Shown here: positions 8,207 through 17,121 of the stretch, in pieces
How the letters are laid out: each line of letters begins with the position of its first letter
How positions within the stretch are numbered: the stretch's first letter is position 1
Origin: Sphaerisporangium sp040649355
GTDB lineage: Bacteria > Actinomycetota > Actinomycetes > Streptosporangiales > Streptosporangiaceae
Direction of reading: 5' to 3'
NCBI RefSeq assembly: GCF_043197795.1
Contig: NZ_JBICTU010000022.1
Location: forward strand, 116,029 to 180,028
Length of the DNA stretch: 64,000 nucleotides
Position numbers and translations under genes: made by a program
Notes under the pieces: model-generated
What the model saw: the letters and a program-made list of their open reading frames with translations, nothing else
Database searches by the model: none
Told to the model about the DNA's origin: nothing

Positions 8207-8653
8207 TCACGTCCCGTCCGATTCATGAGATGTCACGATCCCCAGGGCCGCGATCACATCCACCTTGCGGGGCTGGCCGGAGGCTCTTTTGATCACCCGG
8301 CCGGCGCCGTCGAGGACCAGGACCGTCGGCGTGCGCATCACGTCGAAGCGCCGCACAAGGTCGAGCCGGGACTCCGCGTCGATCTCCACGTGCCGCACGC
8401 CCGGCACCATGCCGGTGACCTCCGACAGGATGCGCCGGGTCGCCCGGCAGGGCTGGCAGAAGGCCGTGGAGAACTGCACCAGCGTGGCGCGCTCGCCCAG
8501 CTCCTCGCCGAGGTCGTCGGCGGCCACGAAATCCATCTCGCTCCTCACGGCACGCACGGCACCGCTCCGCCGCCTCATAGCCAGCCCGGCCACGAGACCG
8601 GCGGCCAGCGTCACGCAGAGCACCACCAGGCCTGTCATCGCCAGCGACAACAT
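8207..8653 (-). CDS. Membrane-anchored thioredoxin-family protein (ThiX-like)
   Basis: 148 residues. An N-terminal membrane anchor (about 5-26) is followed by a thioredoxin fold with the active site AFCQPCRAT (Cys66, Cys69) and the cis-proline region MRTPTVLVLD. The CQPC motif differs from the WCGPC of general thioredoxins. Position matches mycobacterial thiX (Rv0816c), next to cysA and lmeA. It begins 30 bp after the anti-sigma stop with an AGGTGA ribosome site, so it may be read through from the sigma operon. It probably acts as a membrane-bound disulfide or sulfane-sulfur reductant. Confidence 0.85.
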   Translation of the reverse strand: MLSLAMTGLVVLCVTLAAGLVAGLAMRRRSGAVRAVRSEMDFVAADDLGEELGERATLVQFSTAFCQPCRATRRILSEVTGMVPGVRHVEIDAESRLDLVRRFDVMRTPTVLVLDGAGRVIKRASGQPRKVDVIAALGIVTSHESDGT

Positions 8654-8683
8654 CGGTCACCTGGCCGCCATTCCCGGTGCCGC

Positions 8684-9475
8684 CTACGGCGCCTTGACCC
8701 AAACGAGGCGCCTGCCCGTGGAGGCGCGGATGTCGAACCCCCGGATCCGGTCCATCGTCAGCTCGGTGCTCCCGGTGAACGTGGACGGCCCGCGACGGTA
8801 GTCGGCGGCGTCGACCGTCCAGCTGCCCACGGGAGACTGGGTGCCATCGATCCCGACGGCGGTCACCCGGCAGGACGTACCGGTCGGGACGCCGGACAGG
8901 ACGATCTCGACGGCCGTGCCCTCGTCGCCCGGGGTCAGGGCCAGCTCGGCCCGTATGGGGCCGTTGCTGTTGGACGCGGAGACGGGGGACCTCGACGGCA
9001 GCGGCTGGTCCTTGAGCATGGCCGACGGCCCCGGGGTCGCCGCGAAGGGCTCACTGCGCCGGGCCAGGCCCTCCGCACTCTGGTCGGCGCTACCCTGGGC
9101 GCTGCTCGCGGCAGGAGCGCCCGCCATCGACGTGTCCGTGCCGGGGGAACGCCCCACCGCCAGCCAGGCCGAACCGCCGAGCACGACGGCGACCAGGGAC
9201 GCCGCGAGGCCGAACACCACCCTGTTCAACCGGTGCCGCCTGGCCGACGCCGAGATCAGGCGGTCGAGGACGGCGTGCGGCGGGCTGGCCGCCTGCTCGA
9301 TGTCCTCCTCCGAGACCCGGCCGAGCAGCGCGGTGAGCCCGCTCAGCTCCTCCAGCTCGGCACGGCATTCGGGACAGGTCGCGAGATGCGCCTCGACCTG
9401 GACCGCCTCGTCGGCCTCCAGCGCGCCCAGCATGTACACGCCGAGCGACATCCGTACGTCCTCACAGGCGCTCAT
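8684..9475 (-). CDS. Zinc anti-sigma factor, membrane-spanning
   Basis: 263 residues. The N-terminal ZAS domain carries HLATCPEC (H-x3-C-x2-C, about residues 30-37). A membrane segment (about 85-107) precedes an extracytoplasmic Ser/Pro/Ala-rich linker and a beta-rich end (GTAVEIVLSGVPTGTSCRV...). It overlaps the sigma-factor stop by four bases (ATGA), as cognate anti-sigma genes do. It should hold the sigma factor at the membrane until a redox or envelope signal releases it. The thioredoxin gene just downstream makes a thiol signal plausible (inference). Confidence 0.9.
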   Translation of the reverse strand: MSACEDVRMSLGVYMLGALEADEAVQVEAHLATCPECRAELEELSGLTALLGRVSEEDIEQAASPPHAVLDRLISASARRHRLNRVVFGLAASLVAVVLGGSAWLAVGRSPGTDTSMAGAPAASSAQGSADQSAEGLARRSEPFAATPGPSAMLKDQPLPSRSPVSASNSNGPIRAELALTPGDEGTAVEIVLSGVPTGTSCRVTAVGIDGTQSPVGSWTVDAADYRRGPSTFTGSTELTMDRIRGFDIRASTGRRLVWVKAP

Positions 9476-10023
9476 GGCGCGAGCCCCCGCTCCTCCAGCG
9501 CAAGCTTCAGCGCGCGAAGCGCGTAGTACGTGCGCGACTTGACCGTGCCGGCCGGGATGCCGAGCGCCTCGGCGGCCTCCTTGACCGACCGGCCGCGGTA
9601 GTAGGTCTCCATCAGGACCGCGCGATGCTCCGGCCGCAGGTCCGCGATGGCGTCGGCGACGCCCCAGGACTCCACCGCCCGGTCCAGCTCGTCGTCGGCG
9701 GGGATCACGGCGAGGGCCTCGTCCGTGGTCTCCTGTGGCCGGGATCTGCGGGCACGGTGGTGGTCGACGACCAGGTTGCGGGCGACGGTGAACAGCCACG
9801 CCCGTACCGGGCGGTCGGCCAGCACCTCGGGGTGCTTCCACGCCCGCAACAGCGTCTCCTGTACCACGTCCTCCGCCTTGCCCGGATCGCCCGTCAGTCG
9901 CAACACGTAACCGTAGAGTGACCCCGCGTGCTCGTCGAAGAGAGTGCGTATCAGCTGCTCGTCGGCGGTTCCGGCGGGGCTCACATTCTCATGACGTACG
10001 GCGGCGGGATCCGGTTCAGCCAC
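9472..10023 (-). CDS. ECF sigma factor
   Basis: 183 residues. Region 2 (FDEHAGSLYGYVLRLTGDP...AEDVVQETLLRAWKHP) and region 4 (LRPEHRAVLMETYYRGRSVKEAAEALGIPAGTVKSR) are both complete and there is no extra C-terminal domain. The first possible start is a GTG at 10023, which overlaps the end of the lmeA-like gene by eight bases; a GTG about 14 codons later is an alternative because no good ribosome site marks the first. It is cotranscribed with its membrane anti-sigma factor. The target regulon is not visible; the downstream thiol genes are candidates. Confidence 0.92.
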   Translation of the reverse strand: MAEPDPAAVRHENVSPAGTADEQLIRTLFDEHAGSLYGYVLRLTGDPGKAEDVVQETLLRAWKHPEVLADRPVRAWLFTVARNLVVDHHRARRSRPQETTDEALAVIPADDELDRAVESWGVADAIADLRPEHRAVLMETYYRGRSVKEAAEALGIPAGTVKSRTYYALRALKLALEERGLAP

Positions 10024-10693
10024 GCAGCGGCACGTCCGTCGCGGTGCCGTCGACCGCCAGCCCCTCGGGGGTGGTGCGCACCTTTTCGATCTTGAGGTTG
10101 AGCGGCAGGTCCTTGATGGGCACGGTGAAGCTGAGGGCCCGGCTGGCGTTCGGCACCTGGATGCCGTTGACGTTCTCGGGGGTCAGCCGCACGCCGCCCT
10201 TGACGACCTCGATCTTCATCTTCGCCGTGACGGGGATGGTGATGCCGGCCACCGTGAGCTTGCCCGTGACGTTCAGGGTGTCGTCGCCGTTGCCCTGCAC
10301 CTTGAGCCCGCGCGGCGCGCGGGCGTCCAGGGTCTGCCGCGAGATCACCACCGTGCCCGTGACCCTCTCGGCGCGGATGTCGGCCGTGGCGGCGTTCTGG
10401 ATCAGGTCCATGAGCGGGGCGTTCACCCCGTGCAGGACCGCGTCGATACGCGAGATCTTCGCGCCGTCGGGCGTCGTCATCGGCCCCATCGCGACGCTGA
10501 TCTCCTCGTAGCGGCCGGAGATCGCCTGGGTGAGGAAGGGGATGCCGCGCACCTCGACCTTGGGCGGAGTGTCCAGGTCGTACTGCGCCGCCACCTGGCG
10601 CGAGACCTCGCTCTGCACGCCGGCCACGGCCACGCGGTCGACGACGACCAGGAGGACACCGAGCAGGATGAGGAACACGATCAGCTTGCGCAT
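10016..10693 (-). CDS. LmeA-type lipid-binding protein (DUF2993)
   Basis: 225 residues. One N-terminal membrane anchor (about 4-24) then a DUF2993 domain (VSRQVAAQYDLDTPPKVEVRGIPFLTQAISGRYEEI), the tubular-lipid-binding-like fold of LmeA. In mycobacteria LmeA (Rv0817c) binds phospholipids in the periplasm and supports lipomannan maturation. Gene order (thioredoxin, lmeA, glnR) agrees with that locus apart from the sigma pair inserted here. Its stop overlaps the sigma start region, so it may be the first gene of the sigma operon. Confidence 0.88.
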   Translation of the reverse strand: MRKLIVFLILLGVLLVVVDRVAVAGVQSEVSRQVAAQYDLDTPPKVEVRGIPFLTQAISGRYEEISVAMGPMTTPDGAKISRIDAVLHGVNAPLMDLIQNAATADIRAERVTGTVVISRQTLDARAPRGLKVQGNGDDTLNVTGKLTVAGITIPVTAKMKIEVVKGGVRLTPENVNGIQVPNASRALSFTVPIKDLPLNLKIEKVRTTPEGLAVDGTATDVPLRG

Positions 10694-10801
10694 CCGACTC
10701 CTTCGGGGGGTACAGCCTGTGATGACAGTATCCGCGCCGCCCTACTCCCCCGGGCGATACCACCGAAACGCGTGTCAAGCAGGCATTCAGCGAGAGCCCG
10801 C

Positions 10802-11059
10802 TCAGCCTCCGGCGAAGGGCGGGAGCACCTCCACGGTGGCGCCCTGCGGGATCTCGACCGTGTGGGGGTCGCGCATGCCCGCCGGGTTCCCGTTCACGAG
10901 AAAGGAAGAACGTCCGAGAACGCGCGCCAGGTCCGAATTCTCATACTTTAGTGTGATTTCCGCCACGAGATCACCAAGAGTAACCGCCTCGAACGGCTCC
11001 TCGGCGACTCCCGCCGCCTCCTTGGCCGCCGCCCAGTAGCGCACCGTACCCCTTGTCAT
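10802..11059 (-). CDS. MoaD/ThiS-family sulfur carrier
   Basis: 85 residues with an ATG at 11059 and GGAGG eight bases upstream. Ubiquitin-like fold: MTRGTVRYWAAAKEAAG start, FLVNGNPAG middle, and the C-terminal PPFAGG whose Gly-Gly accepts AMP and then sulfur. MoaD proteins donate sulfur to molybdopterin; ThiS proteins serve thiazole synthesis. The sequence (RYWAAAKEAAG) is closer to MoaD. No moaE or thiG is next to it. It is divergent from glnR. Confidence 0.87.
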   Translation of the reverse strand: MTRGTVRYWAAAKEAAGVAEEPFEAVTLGDLVAEITLKYENSDLARVLGRSSFLVNGNPAGMRDPHTVEIPQGATVEVLPPFAGG

Positions 11060-11212
11060 CAGCCACCTCCGTCGTCTACTCATGAGTACCGCACAAGTGT
11101 CAGTCACGCACGGCGAGGGAATGGTTACGGTTATTTCCCGCGTGATGGACCGTTCACCTGAATGACGCACTATGGACGCGCCTTTCCTGTGGGCTATCCT
11201 CACGTACTGACG

Positions 11213-11240
11213 GGACCTGGGCGATGTAGCCCCCGGGTCC
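11213..11240 (+). promoter_or_regulatory. Stem-loop in the glnR leader
   Basis: GGACCTGGG (11213-11221) can pair with CCCGGGTCC (11232-11240) around a short loop, followed by TTTACG. It lies about 110 bp before the glnR start in the divergent region. It could be a leader attenuator or simply a weak terminator. Confidence 0.35.
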
Positions 11241-11352
11241 TTTACGTGTTTGTACGGCTGGCGCCGTCACAACGCGGGGAGGAGGCGGATGCGGTGCGTG
11301 AGCGAAGCTGTGTCGCCTCACCCCCCGGTCAGCCTCTGGATTAGGAGGTGCT

Positions 11353-12072
11353 GTGAGTAACCTGCTCCTGCTCACCAATGCTCTGGAGCCCTCAGCGGAG
11401 GTGCTGCCCGCACTCGGGCTGCTGCTCCACTCGGTTCGGGTCGCTCCCGCGGAGGCGTCCGCGCTCATCGACGCACCACCGGCCGACGCCGTGCTGGTGG
11501 ACGCGCGAAGGGAGCTCGTGCACGCCAAGAGCCTCTGCCGCCTTCTTCGCACCACCGGCGTCGACTGCCCGCTGATGGTGATCGTCACCGAAGGCGGCCT
11601 GGCCGCGATGACCGCCGAGTGGGGAGCCGACGACGTTCTCCTCGACACGGCGGGTCCTGCGGAGGTCGAGGCCCGGCTCAGGCTCGCCGTCGGCAGGCTC
11701 TCGATCGCCGCCACCGAGGAGGTGCCGGACGAGATCCGCAGCGGCGATCTCTCGATCGACGAGGCCACCTACACCGCGCGGCTCCGCACTCGCGCCCTTG
11801 ACCTGACCTTCAAGGAGTTCGAGCTTCTCAAGTACCTCGCGCAGCACCCGGGCCGGGTCTTCACCCGCGCGCAGCTGCTGCAGGAGGTCTGGGGATACGA
11901 CTACTTCGGCGGCACCCGCACCGTCGACGTGCACGTGCGCCGGCTGCGCGCCAAGCTGGGCGCCGAGTACGAGTCCCTGATCGGCACCGTCCGCAACGTG
12001 GGGTACCGCTTCGTGCCCGACCGCGGCGGCGAGCAGATCGAGGACCGCGAGCCGGCCCCCGCCCACCACTGA
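11353..12072 (+). CDS. glnR: GlnR, OmpR-type nitrogen regulator
   Basis: 239 residues, GTG start behind TAGGAGGTG. The receiver-like domain (1-115) matches GlnR (LLLLTNALEPSAEVLPALGLLLHSVRVAPAE), which in actinobacteria lacks the usual phosphorylation pocket and forms a constitutive dimer. The C-terminal winged helix (about 130-225: LDLTFKEFELLKYLAQHPGR...GTRTVDVHVRRLRAKLG) binds GlnR boxes at glnA, amtB and nitrate genes. Neighbouring lmeA and mshD agree with the Streptomyces and mycobacterial loci. It has no adjacent histidine kinase. Confidence 0.9.
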   Translation: MSNLLLLTNALEPSAEVLPALGLLLHSVRVAPAEASALIDAPPADAVLVDARRELVHAKSLCRLLRTTGVDCPLMVIVTEGGLAAMTAEWGADDVLLDTAGPAEVEARLRLAVGRLSIAATEEVPDEIRSGDLSIDEATYTARLRTRALDLTFKEFELLKYLAQHPGRVFTRAQLLQEVWGYDYFGGTRTVDVHVRRLRAKLGAEYESLIGTVRNVGYRFVPDRGGEQIEDREPAPAHH

Positions 12073-12092
12073 GCCCCTACGAGAAGGGGCTC
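12071..12092 (+). terminator. Terminator of glnR
   Basis: GAGCCCC (12071-12077) pairs with GGGGCTC (12086-12092) directly after the glnR stop. It is a short, strong stem without a T-run, placed between the convergent glnR and nucleotidase genes. Confidence 0.6.
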
Positions 12093-12156
12093 GCTCCCCC
12101 GACCAGCGCGGAGGAGCGAACCCCTTGTCTTTCAGGTTGCCTTCAGGTGATGTCGC

Positions 12157-13869
12157 CTAGCCGGCGACCGTGATGCGGTTGACGGTCGGCGGGGCGATCG
12201 GCGAGTGCGCGCCCAGGTAGGCGACGAACGCGTCGATGTCCAGCGGCCCGCTCCACAGGTTGGTGCCGTCCTTGAAGACGCTGAAGCCGTCTCCGCCACC
12301 GACGAGGAAGTTGTTGGCGGCGACCCTGATCTGCTGGGCGTCCGTGACCGGAGTCCCGTTGATCTTGATGGCGGAGATCCGCGAGCCGATCGGCTGCGTC
12401 CGGTCCATCGTGTAGGTCAGCGAGGCCGACGGCTGCAGGATGCGCACGATCGAGCCGCCGCTCTGCCACTGCTGCTCCAGCAGGGCGTCGAGCTGGGCGC
12501 CGGTCAGCGTCACGACCTGCATGAGGTTGTTGAACGGCTGCACGGTGAAGGCCTCGCCGTACGTCACGACGCCGTCGCCCTCAGAGCCGCTCTGGGCGTA
12601 GGTGAGGTCGGTGCGGACACCGCCGGGGTTCATCAGCGCGATCTCGGCGTTGCCGCCCGTCTTCGTGCTCTCCAGCTGGGCGTCGGCGATCAGGTCGCCG
12701 AGCGCGGTCTCGCCGGACGGCCCGGCCGCCCGTCCGATGTCAGCCGTGATCTTGCCGAGCGGCTTGTTGGCCACCGTCGAGACCCGGTCCTTCCAGGTCT
12801 GGACGAACGTCGTGATGTCCGGGTCCGGCGTGACGTCGCGGGTGACCACGTGGTTGTCGGCGACGACCGAGGAGCGGACGACCTCGCCCGTCTTCTTGTC
12901 CACCTGGAAGTCGATCGAGGTCAGCACGCGGCCGAACGACGAGCCCTGGGTGTAGAAGCGGTCCTGACCTGAGGGGTCCTTGGTCTTGCAGATGTAGGCC
13001 TGGTGCGAGTGGCCCATGACGACCAGGTCGACGTCCGAGCTGAGGCCCTGGGCGATGCGGGTGCCCGCGCCCGGGGTGACCGGGCAGGCGTCCGGGCTCT
13101 GGTTCGGGGTGATCTGGTCGCCCTCGTGGACCAGGGCCACGATCGCCTTGACGCCCGCGAGCCGCAGGAGCCTGGCCGCCCGGTTGCCCGCGGCGACCTC
13201 CTCGTCGAACTTCAGACCGGCGATGCCGGAGGCGGTCACGATCGTGGGGGTGGTCTGCGTGACCAGGCCGATGAAGCCGACCTTGACGCCGTTGACCTTC
13301 TTGATGGCCACGGGCGGGAGCGCGTACCGGTCGCTGTTCTCCTTGAGAACGTTGGCCGCGAGGTACTCGTACTTGGCGCCCTTCCACTTCCCGGCCGGGG
13401 AACAGCCGTCGACGGGGTGGCAGCCGCCGTTCTGGATGCGCTTGAGCTCGGTGAGACCCTCGTCGAACTCGTGGTTGCCCACCGAGGAGACGTCAAGGCC
13501 GAGCTTGCCGAGCAGCTCGACGGTCGGCTCGTCGTGGTAGGCGGCGGAGATCAGCGGTGAGGCGCCGATCAGGTCACCGGCCGCCACGACGGCGGTGTTC
13601 TTGTTGACCAGCGACTTCAGGTGGGTGGCCAGGTAGGCGGCGCCACCGGCGGGCACGGAGGTCCCGCTCTCGTTGACGATCGCGCCACTCGAACCCGTCG
13701 GAGGCTCCAGGTTGCCGTGGAAGTCGTTGATGGAGACGAGCCGTACGGGCACCGTCACGGGAGGCTTGGGAGGTTTCGGGTGCGCGGACGCGGGCGCGGC
13801 GGCGATGGCGAGGCCGGTGGCCGCCACCATGCCGGCGACCGCGATCCGCGTGAACGATCGTGAGCTCAT
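12157..13869 (-). CDS. Secreted 5'-nucleotidase / bifunctional phosphoesterase
   Basis: 570 residues. Signal peptide (1-29, ending APASA). A metallophosphoesterase domain (about 40-330) has the metal-binding blocks INDFHGNLE, AAGDLIGASP, SVGNHEFDEG and MGHSHQAY. The C-terminal 5'-nucleotidase substrate domain (about 370-540) carries NPGGVRTDL, GEAFTVQPFNN and NNFLVGGGDGF. The enzyme should remove phosphate from extracellular nucleotides, which fits a locus with a Pit phosphate transporter nearby. Full length for the family; no cell-wall anchor is visible. Confidence 0.93.
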   Translation of the reverse strand: MSSRSFTRIAVAGMVAATGLAIAAAPASAHPKPPKPPVTVPVRLVSINDFHGNLEPPTGSSGAIVNESGTSVPAGGAAYLATHLKSLVNKNTAVVAAGDLIGASPLISAAYHDEPTVELLGKLGLDVSSVGNHEFDEGLTELKRIQNGGCHPVDGCSPAGKWKGAKYEYLAANVLKENSDRYALPPVAIKKVNGVKVGFIGLVTQTTPTIVTASGIAGLKFDEEVAAGNRAARLLRLAGVKAIVALVHEGDQITPNQSPDACPVTPGAGTRIAQGLSSDVDLVVMGHSHQAYICKTKDPSGQDRFYTQGSSFGRVLTSIDFQVDKKTGEVVRSSVVADNHVVTRDVTPDPDITTFVQTWKDRVSTVANKPLGKITADIGRAAGPSGETALGDLIADAQLESTKTGGNAEIALMNPGGVRTDLTYAQSGSEGDGVVTYGEAFTVQPFNNLMQVVTLTGAQLDALLEQQWQSGGSIVRILQPSASLTYTMDRTQPIGSRISAIKINGTPVTDAQQIRVAANNFLVGGGDGFSVFKDGTNLWSGPLDIDAFVAYLGAHSPIAPPTVNRITVAG

Positions 13870-13969
13870 AACCCACGAGGTTAGAGACGTAACCTCAGCA
13901 TAAAACGGCGCAGAGGTAACGATTTACCCCATAAGTTCCTGGCGTTTTCTGCCAGACTAGGCTTCCACC

Positions 13970-14899
13970 ATGAGCGAGCGCGTGGACATCCGGCACCGGC
14001 TGGGCGACCAGGAGATGACAGCGGTATCCTCCCTGGTCGACGCGGCCACCGAAGCAGACTCGGTGCGGCCCCTCAACGAACACGTCATGCTCCACCTGCG
14101 CTACGGCGGCGCCCCCGGTGCGAAGGCCATTCTGCTCTACGAGGATGACACGCTGGCGGGCTTCGCGCACGTCGACCCGGCCGACGAGATCGAGGGGCCG
14201 AGCGGCGAGCTGGTCGTGCGTCCGTCCCACCGCGGGCGCGGCCTCGGGCGGCGGCTGGTGGAGGCGGCCCTCGCCGAGAGCGGCGGGCGGCTGCGCCTGT
14301 GGGCGCACGGCGACCGCCAGGAGGCCGCCCGGCTGGCCGCCTCCACGGGCTTCGCCCGGGTGCGGTCCCTCTGGCAGATGCGCCGCTCACTGCTCGAACC
14401 GCTTCCGGCCGCGAAGCTCCCCGAGGGGGTACGGCTGCGCGCGTTCGAGCCCGGTGCCGACGAGGAGGCCTGGCTCGCCCTGAACGCGCGCGCGTTCGCC
14501 CACCACCCCGAGCAGGGCTCCTGGACCATGGACGACCTCCGGCTCCGCGAGCGGGAGCCGTGGTTCGACCCGGCCGGTTTCTTCCTGGCCGTCCGGCCGG
14601 GGGAGAACGGCTCGAAGCTCGCGGGCTTCCACTGGACCAAGGTGCACGGCGACGACGACCCCGACGCGCCCGACGGGCACGAGGCGATCGGCGAGGTGTA
14701 CGTCGTGGGGGTCGACCCCTCCGAGCAGGGCAGCGGCCTCGGCCGGGTGCTCACCCTCGCCGGCCTGGAGCACCTGCGGTCACGCGGGCTCGCCCAGGTC
14801 ATGCTCTACGTCGACGAGGACAACCCCTCGGCCATCCGCCTGTACGAGTCCCTCGGCTTCACCCAGTGGCACGTGGACGTCATGTACCGCCACGAGTGA
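13970..14899 (+). CDS. mshD: Mycothiol synthase MshD
   Basis: 309 residues, tandem GNAT acetyltransferase. The N-terminal domain has the acetyl-CoA loop ELVVRPSHRGRGLGRRL (about 75-95) and the active C-terminal domain has VVGVDPSEQGSGLGRVL (about 247-263) and the MLYVDEDNPSAIRLYESLGF block. MshD acetylates Cys-GlcN-Ins in the last step of mycothiol synthesis, the main low-molecular-weight thiol of actinobacteria. Position next to glnR and phosphate genes matches other actinobacterial genomes. Confidence 0.95.
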   Translation: MSERVDIRHRLGDQEMTAVSSLVDAATEADSVRPLNEHVMLHLRYGGAPGAKAILLYEDDTLAGFAHVDPADEIEGPSGELVVRPSHRGRGLGRRLVEAALAESGGRLRLWAHGDRQEAARLAASTGFARVRSLWQMRRSLLEPLPAAKLPEGVRLRAFEPGADEEAWLALNARAFAHHPEQGSWTMDDLRLREREPWFDPAGFFLAVRPGENGSKLAGFHWTKVHGDDDPDAPDGHEAIGEVYVVGVDPSEQGSGLGRVLTLAGLEHLRSRGLAQVMLYVDEDNPSAIRLYESLGFTQWHVDVMYRHE

Positions 14900-14907
14900 G
14901 TCCGCCC

Positions 14908-14931
14908 GGGGTGTGTCAATTGACACACCCC
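14908..14931. terminator. 24-bp perfect palindrome after mshD
   Basis: GGGGTGTGTCAA followed at once by its complement TTGACACACCCC. It starts eight bases after the mshD stop and serves as the obvious terminator; being fully symmetric it would work for the convergent pit transcript too, though that stop is 100 bp away. An operator role cannot be excluded because there is no loop. Confidence 0.65.
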
Positions 14932-15033
14932 GCCGCTGAGGAGACCGTCACTCTGTAAGCGCGCGCCCGCCGCCCTGGAAATCGTCAAGGAGTCGGGTGA
15001 CAATCGGAGCGGCGGGCCTACTCCTCACTCCGC

Positions 15034-16032
15034 TTACTCCACGATCCAGTGGAGGAGGAAGTAGGACAGTGCGGCGACGAGAGCCGCGGCCGGGATCGTG
15101 AGAACCCACGCCGTGACGATGTTCCCCGCGACGCCCCACCGGACCGCCGACAGGCGCTTGGTCGCGCCGACGCCCATGATCGCGCTGGTGATCGTGTGGG
15201 TGGTGGAGATTGGCGCCTTGGCGGCGATGGCCATCGTGTACAGCACGACGGAGGCCGCCGTCTCCGCCGCGAACCCCTGCGCGGGGCTCAGGTGGATGAT
15301 CCGCCGCCCCAGCGTCCGCATGATGCGCCAGCCACCCGAGTAGGTGCCCAGCGAGATCGCGGCCGCCGCGGCGAGGATGACCCACTGCGGGATCGGGTCC
15401 TTGGCCGCCACGTAGCCGCCGGTGTAGAGCGCCAGGAAGATGACGCCCATCGTCTTCTGGGCGTCCTGGAGGCCGTGGCCGAGCGCCATGGCCGCGGCCG
15501 ACACCGTCTGGGCGTACCGGAAGTTCTTACCCGCCTTGTGGGGGTTCGCCCGCCGGAAGATCCAGAGAATCGCGATCATGATGAGGCCTCCCAGCAGGAA
15601 GCCGACGATCGGGGAGAGGACCATCGGGATGACGACCTTCTCCACCACTCCGCTCCAGTGGATCGTGCTGGAGGCGGCGAGAGCGGACCCCACCAGGCCG
15701 CCGATCAGCCCGTGGCTGCTCGACGAGGGCAGTCCGAAGTACCACGTGATGAGGTTCCATGTGATCGCGCCGATCAGGCCGGCGCCCACGATGACCAGGC
15801 CGTGAGAGCCCGTCGGCGGCTCGATGATGCCCGTGCCGACGGTCCTGGCCACCTCGGTGCTGATGTGCGCGCCGACGAAGTTCATGGCCGCGGCCATGAA
15901 GAGCGCGGCACGGGGGGTGAGAGCGCGGGTCGAGACCGAGGTCGCGATCGCGTTCGCGGCGTCGTGGAAGCCGTTGGTGTAGTCGAAGACCAGGGCTATG
16001 ACGATGACGCCGATGACAAGTGCGAGCTCCAC
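15034..16032 (-). CDS. pit: Low-affinity phosphate transporter Pit
   Basis: 332 residues, start GTG at 16032 immediately after the DUF47 stop. About ten membrane segments; the two PiT signature repeats are FDYTNGFHDAANAIATS at the N-terminus and APISTTHTITSAIMG near the C-terminus, with WYFGLPSSSSHGLIGG in the middle. It imports metal-phosphate complexes with a proton gradient. The DUF47 protein before it is its usual regulator. Confidence 0.95.
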   Translation of the reverse strand: MELALVIGVIVIALVFDYTNGFHDAANAIATSVSTRALTPRAALFMAAAMNFVGAHISTEVARTVGTGIIEPPTGSHGLVIVGAGLIGAITWNLITWYFGLPSSSSHGLIGGLVGSALAASSTIHWSGVVEKVVIPMVLSPIVGFLLGGLIMIAILWIFRRANPHKAGKNFRYAQTVSAAAMALGHGLQDAQKTMGVIFLALYTGGYVAAKDPIPQWVILAAAAAISLGTYSGGWRIMRTLGRRIIHLSPAQGFAAETAASVVLYTMAIAAKAPISTTHTITSAIMGVGATKRLSAVRWGVAGNIVTAWVLTIPAAALVAALSYFLLHWIVE

Positions 16033-16650
16033 TTAGCTTTCCTTGACCGCGATCGACTCGATCGTGTTCGCCACGTGCTCGAAGGCGTCGGCGGCCATCT
16101 CAAGCTGGTCGATGACCTCCTTCATCTTCATGACGGTGAGAGCGTCGTACTCTCCGCCGAAGAGCTTGGCGAGCAGGCGTCGGTAGACCTGGTCGGCCTG
16201 GTTCTCCAGGCGATTGATCTCGATCCAGTACTCGTTGAGGTTGTTCATCGACCGGAGCCGGGGCATGGCCTCGGCGGTCAGCTCCGCCGCCCGCTCCAGC
16301 ACCTCCACCTGGCGTACGACCTCCTTCGGAAGGTGGTCGATCTGGTAGAGGCCGATGAGATCGGCGGCGGCTTCCATGTAGTCCATCACGTCATCGAGAT
16401 TCGACGCGAGACGGTAGATGTCCTCGCGGTCGAAGGGCGTGATGAAGCTCTCGTTGAGGCGGTTCATGATCGCGTGAGTACGCTCGTCGCCGGCGTGCTC
16501 GCAGGCACGCATCTTCTCGGCCAGGGCTTCCCTGTCCGAGCCGTCACTGATGATCTCCACCAGTAGCCGTGATGCGGTGACGAGGTTGTTCGCCGAGTCG
16601 GCGAACAAGTCGTAATAGCTGTCCTCACGAGGCGTGAGACGCAGGCGCAC
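16033..16650 (-). CDS. DUF47 / PhoU-like Pit accessory protein
   Basis: 205 residues from a GTG at 16650 with CTGGAGA eight bases upstream; longer frames extend to 16935 but lose homology. Entirely helical: SYYDLFADSANNLVTASRLLVEI, FITPFDREDIYRLASNLDDVMDYMEAAAD and a final four-helix region with acidic metal-binding clusters. DUF47 proteins pair with Pit transporters and modulate them. Directly adjacent to pit (one base apart), so the pair is one transcript. Confidence 0.9.
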   Translation of the reverse strand: MRLRLTPREDSYYDLFADSANNLVTASRLLVEIISDGSDREALAEKMRACEHAGDERTHAIMNRLNESFITPFDREDIYRLASNLDDVMDYMEAAADLIGLYQIDHLPKEVVRQVEVLERAAELTAEAMPRLRSMNNLNEYWIEINRLENQADQVYRRLLAKLFGGEYDALTVMKMKEVIDQLEMAADAFEHVANTIESIAVKES

Positions 16651-17121
16651 GTCGTTCTCCAGATGTGCGGGGACGGTCCGCAGAGAAGAGTAAGGGGTAC
16701 CGGCTGAAATGCGAAGTTCGTGACATGCACTCCTGCTTGTAACCTTCCCTTCCCCTAGGCGCTGCCCTCCGTTCGTACGTTGACACCGGGGCATCGCGAA
16801 CTGCGCGACGTATGTTCCCGGTCTGACAGCTGCGTGGCCTGACCCGGACACCGACGCCCGCCTTAAGCCACACATTTCACAACAAACCACGCGAGCGCTC
16901 TTGCGACCCGGCGGCCTCGGCACCCCCCGAACCAAGCATCACCCTCCAGTGGCACCCACGACCACCAGACCACGCCTCCCCCGGGTGAAGACGCACCCAC
17001 CGACGGCCGAGCCCGGCGGGCACCGGCTCACCGTACGCCCTCGCCAAAGACCCGCCCGTGCCAGGGTCTCCCCCGAATGCCGACCCACCCCTCGGACACA
17101 CGTGCCGGCCGCGGCCGGCGA
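16651..17121. other. Intergenic region, pit operon promoter expected
   Basis: 471 bp between the DUF47 start and the dcd stop. Open frames here lack homology and normal codon bias. I see no tandem PHO-box repeats and no clear hairpin. It should contain the promoter for the pit operon. Confidence 0.4.

Noticed and set aside
16651..17121. PHO boxes before the pit operon
   Set aside because: I looked for tandem GTTCACC-like 11-mers and found none close to consensus.
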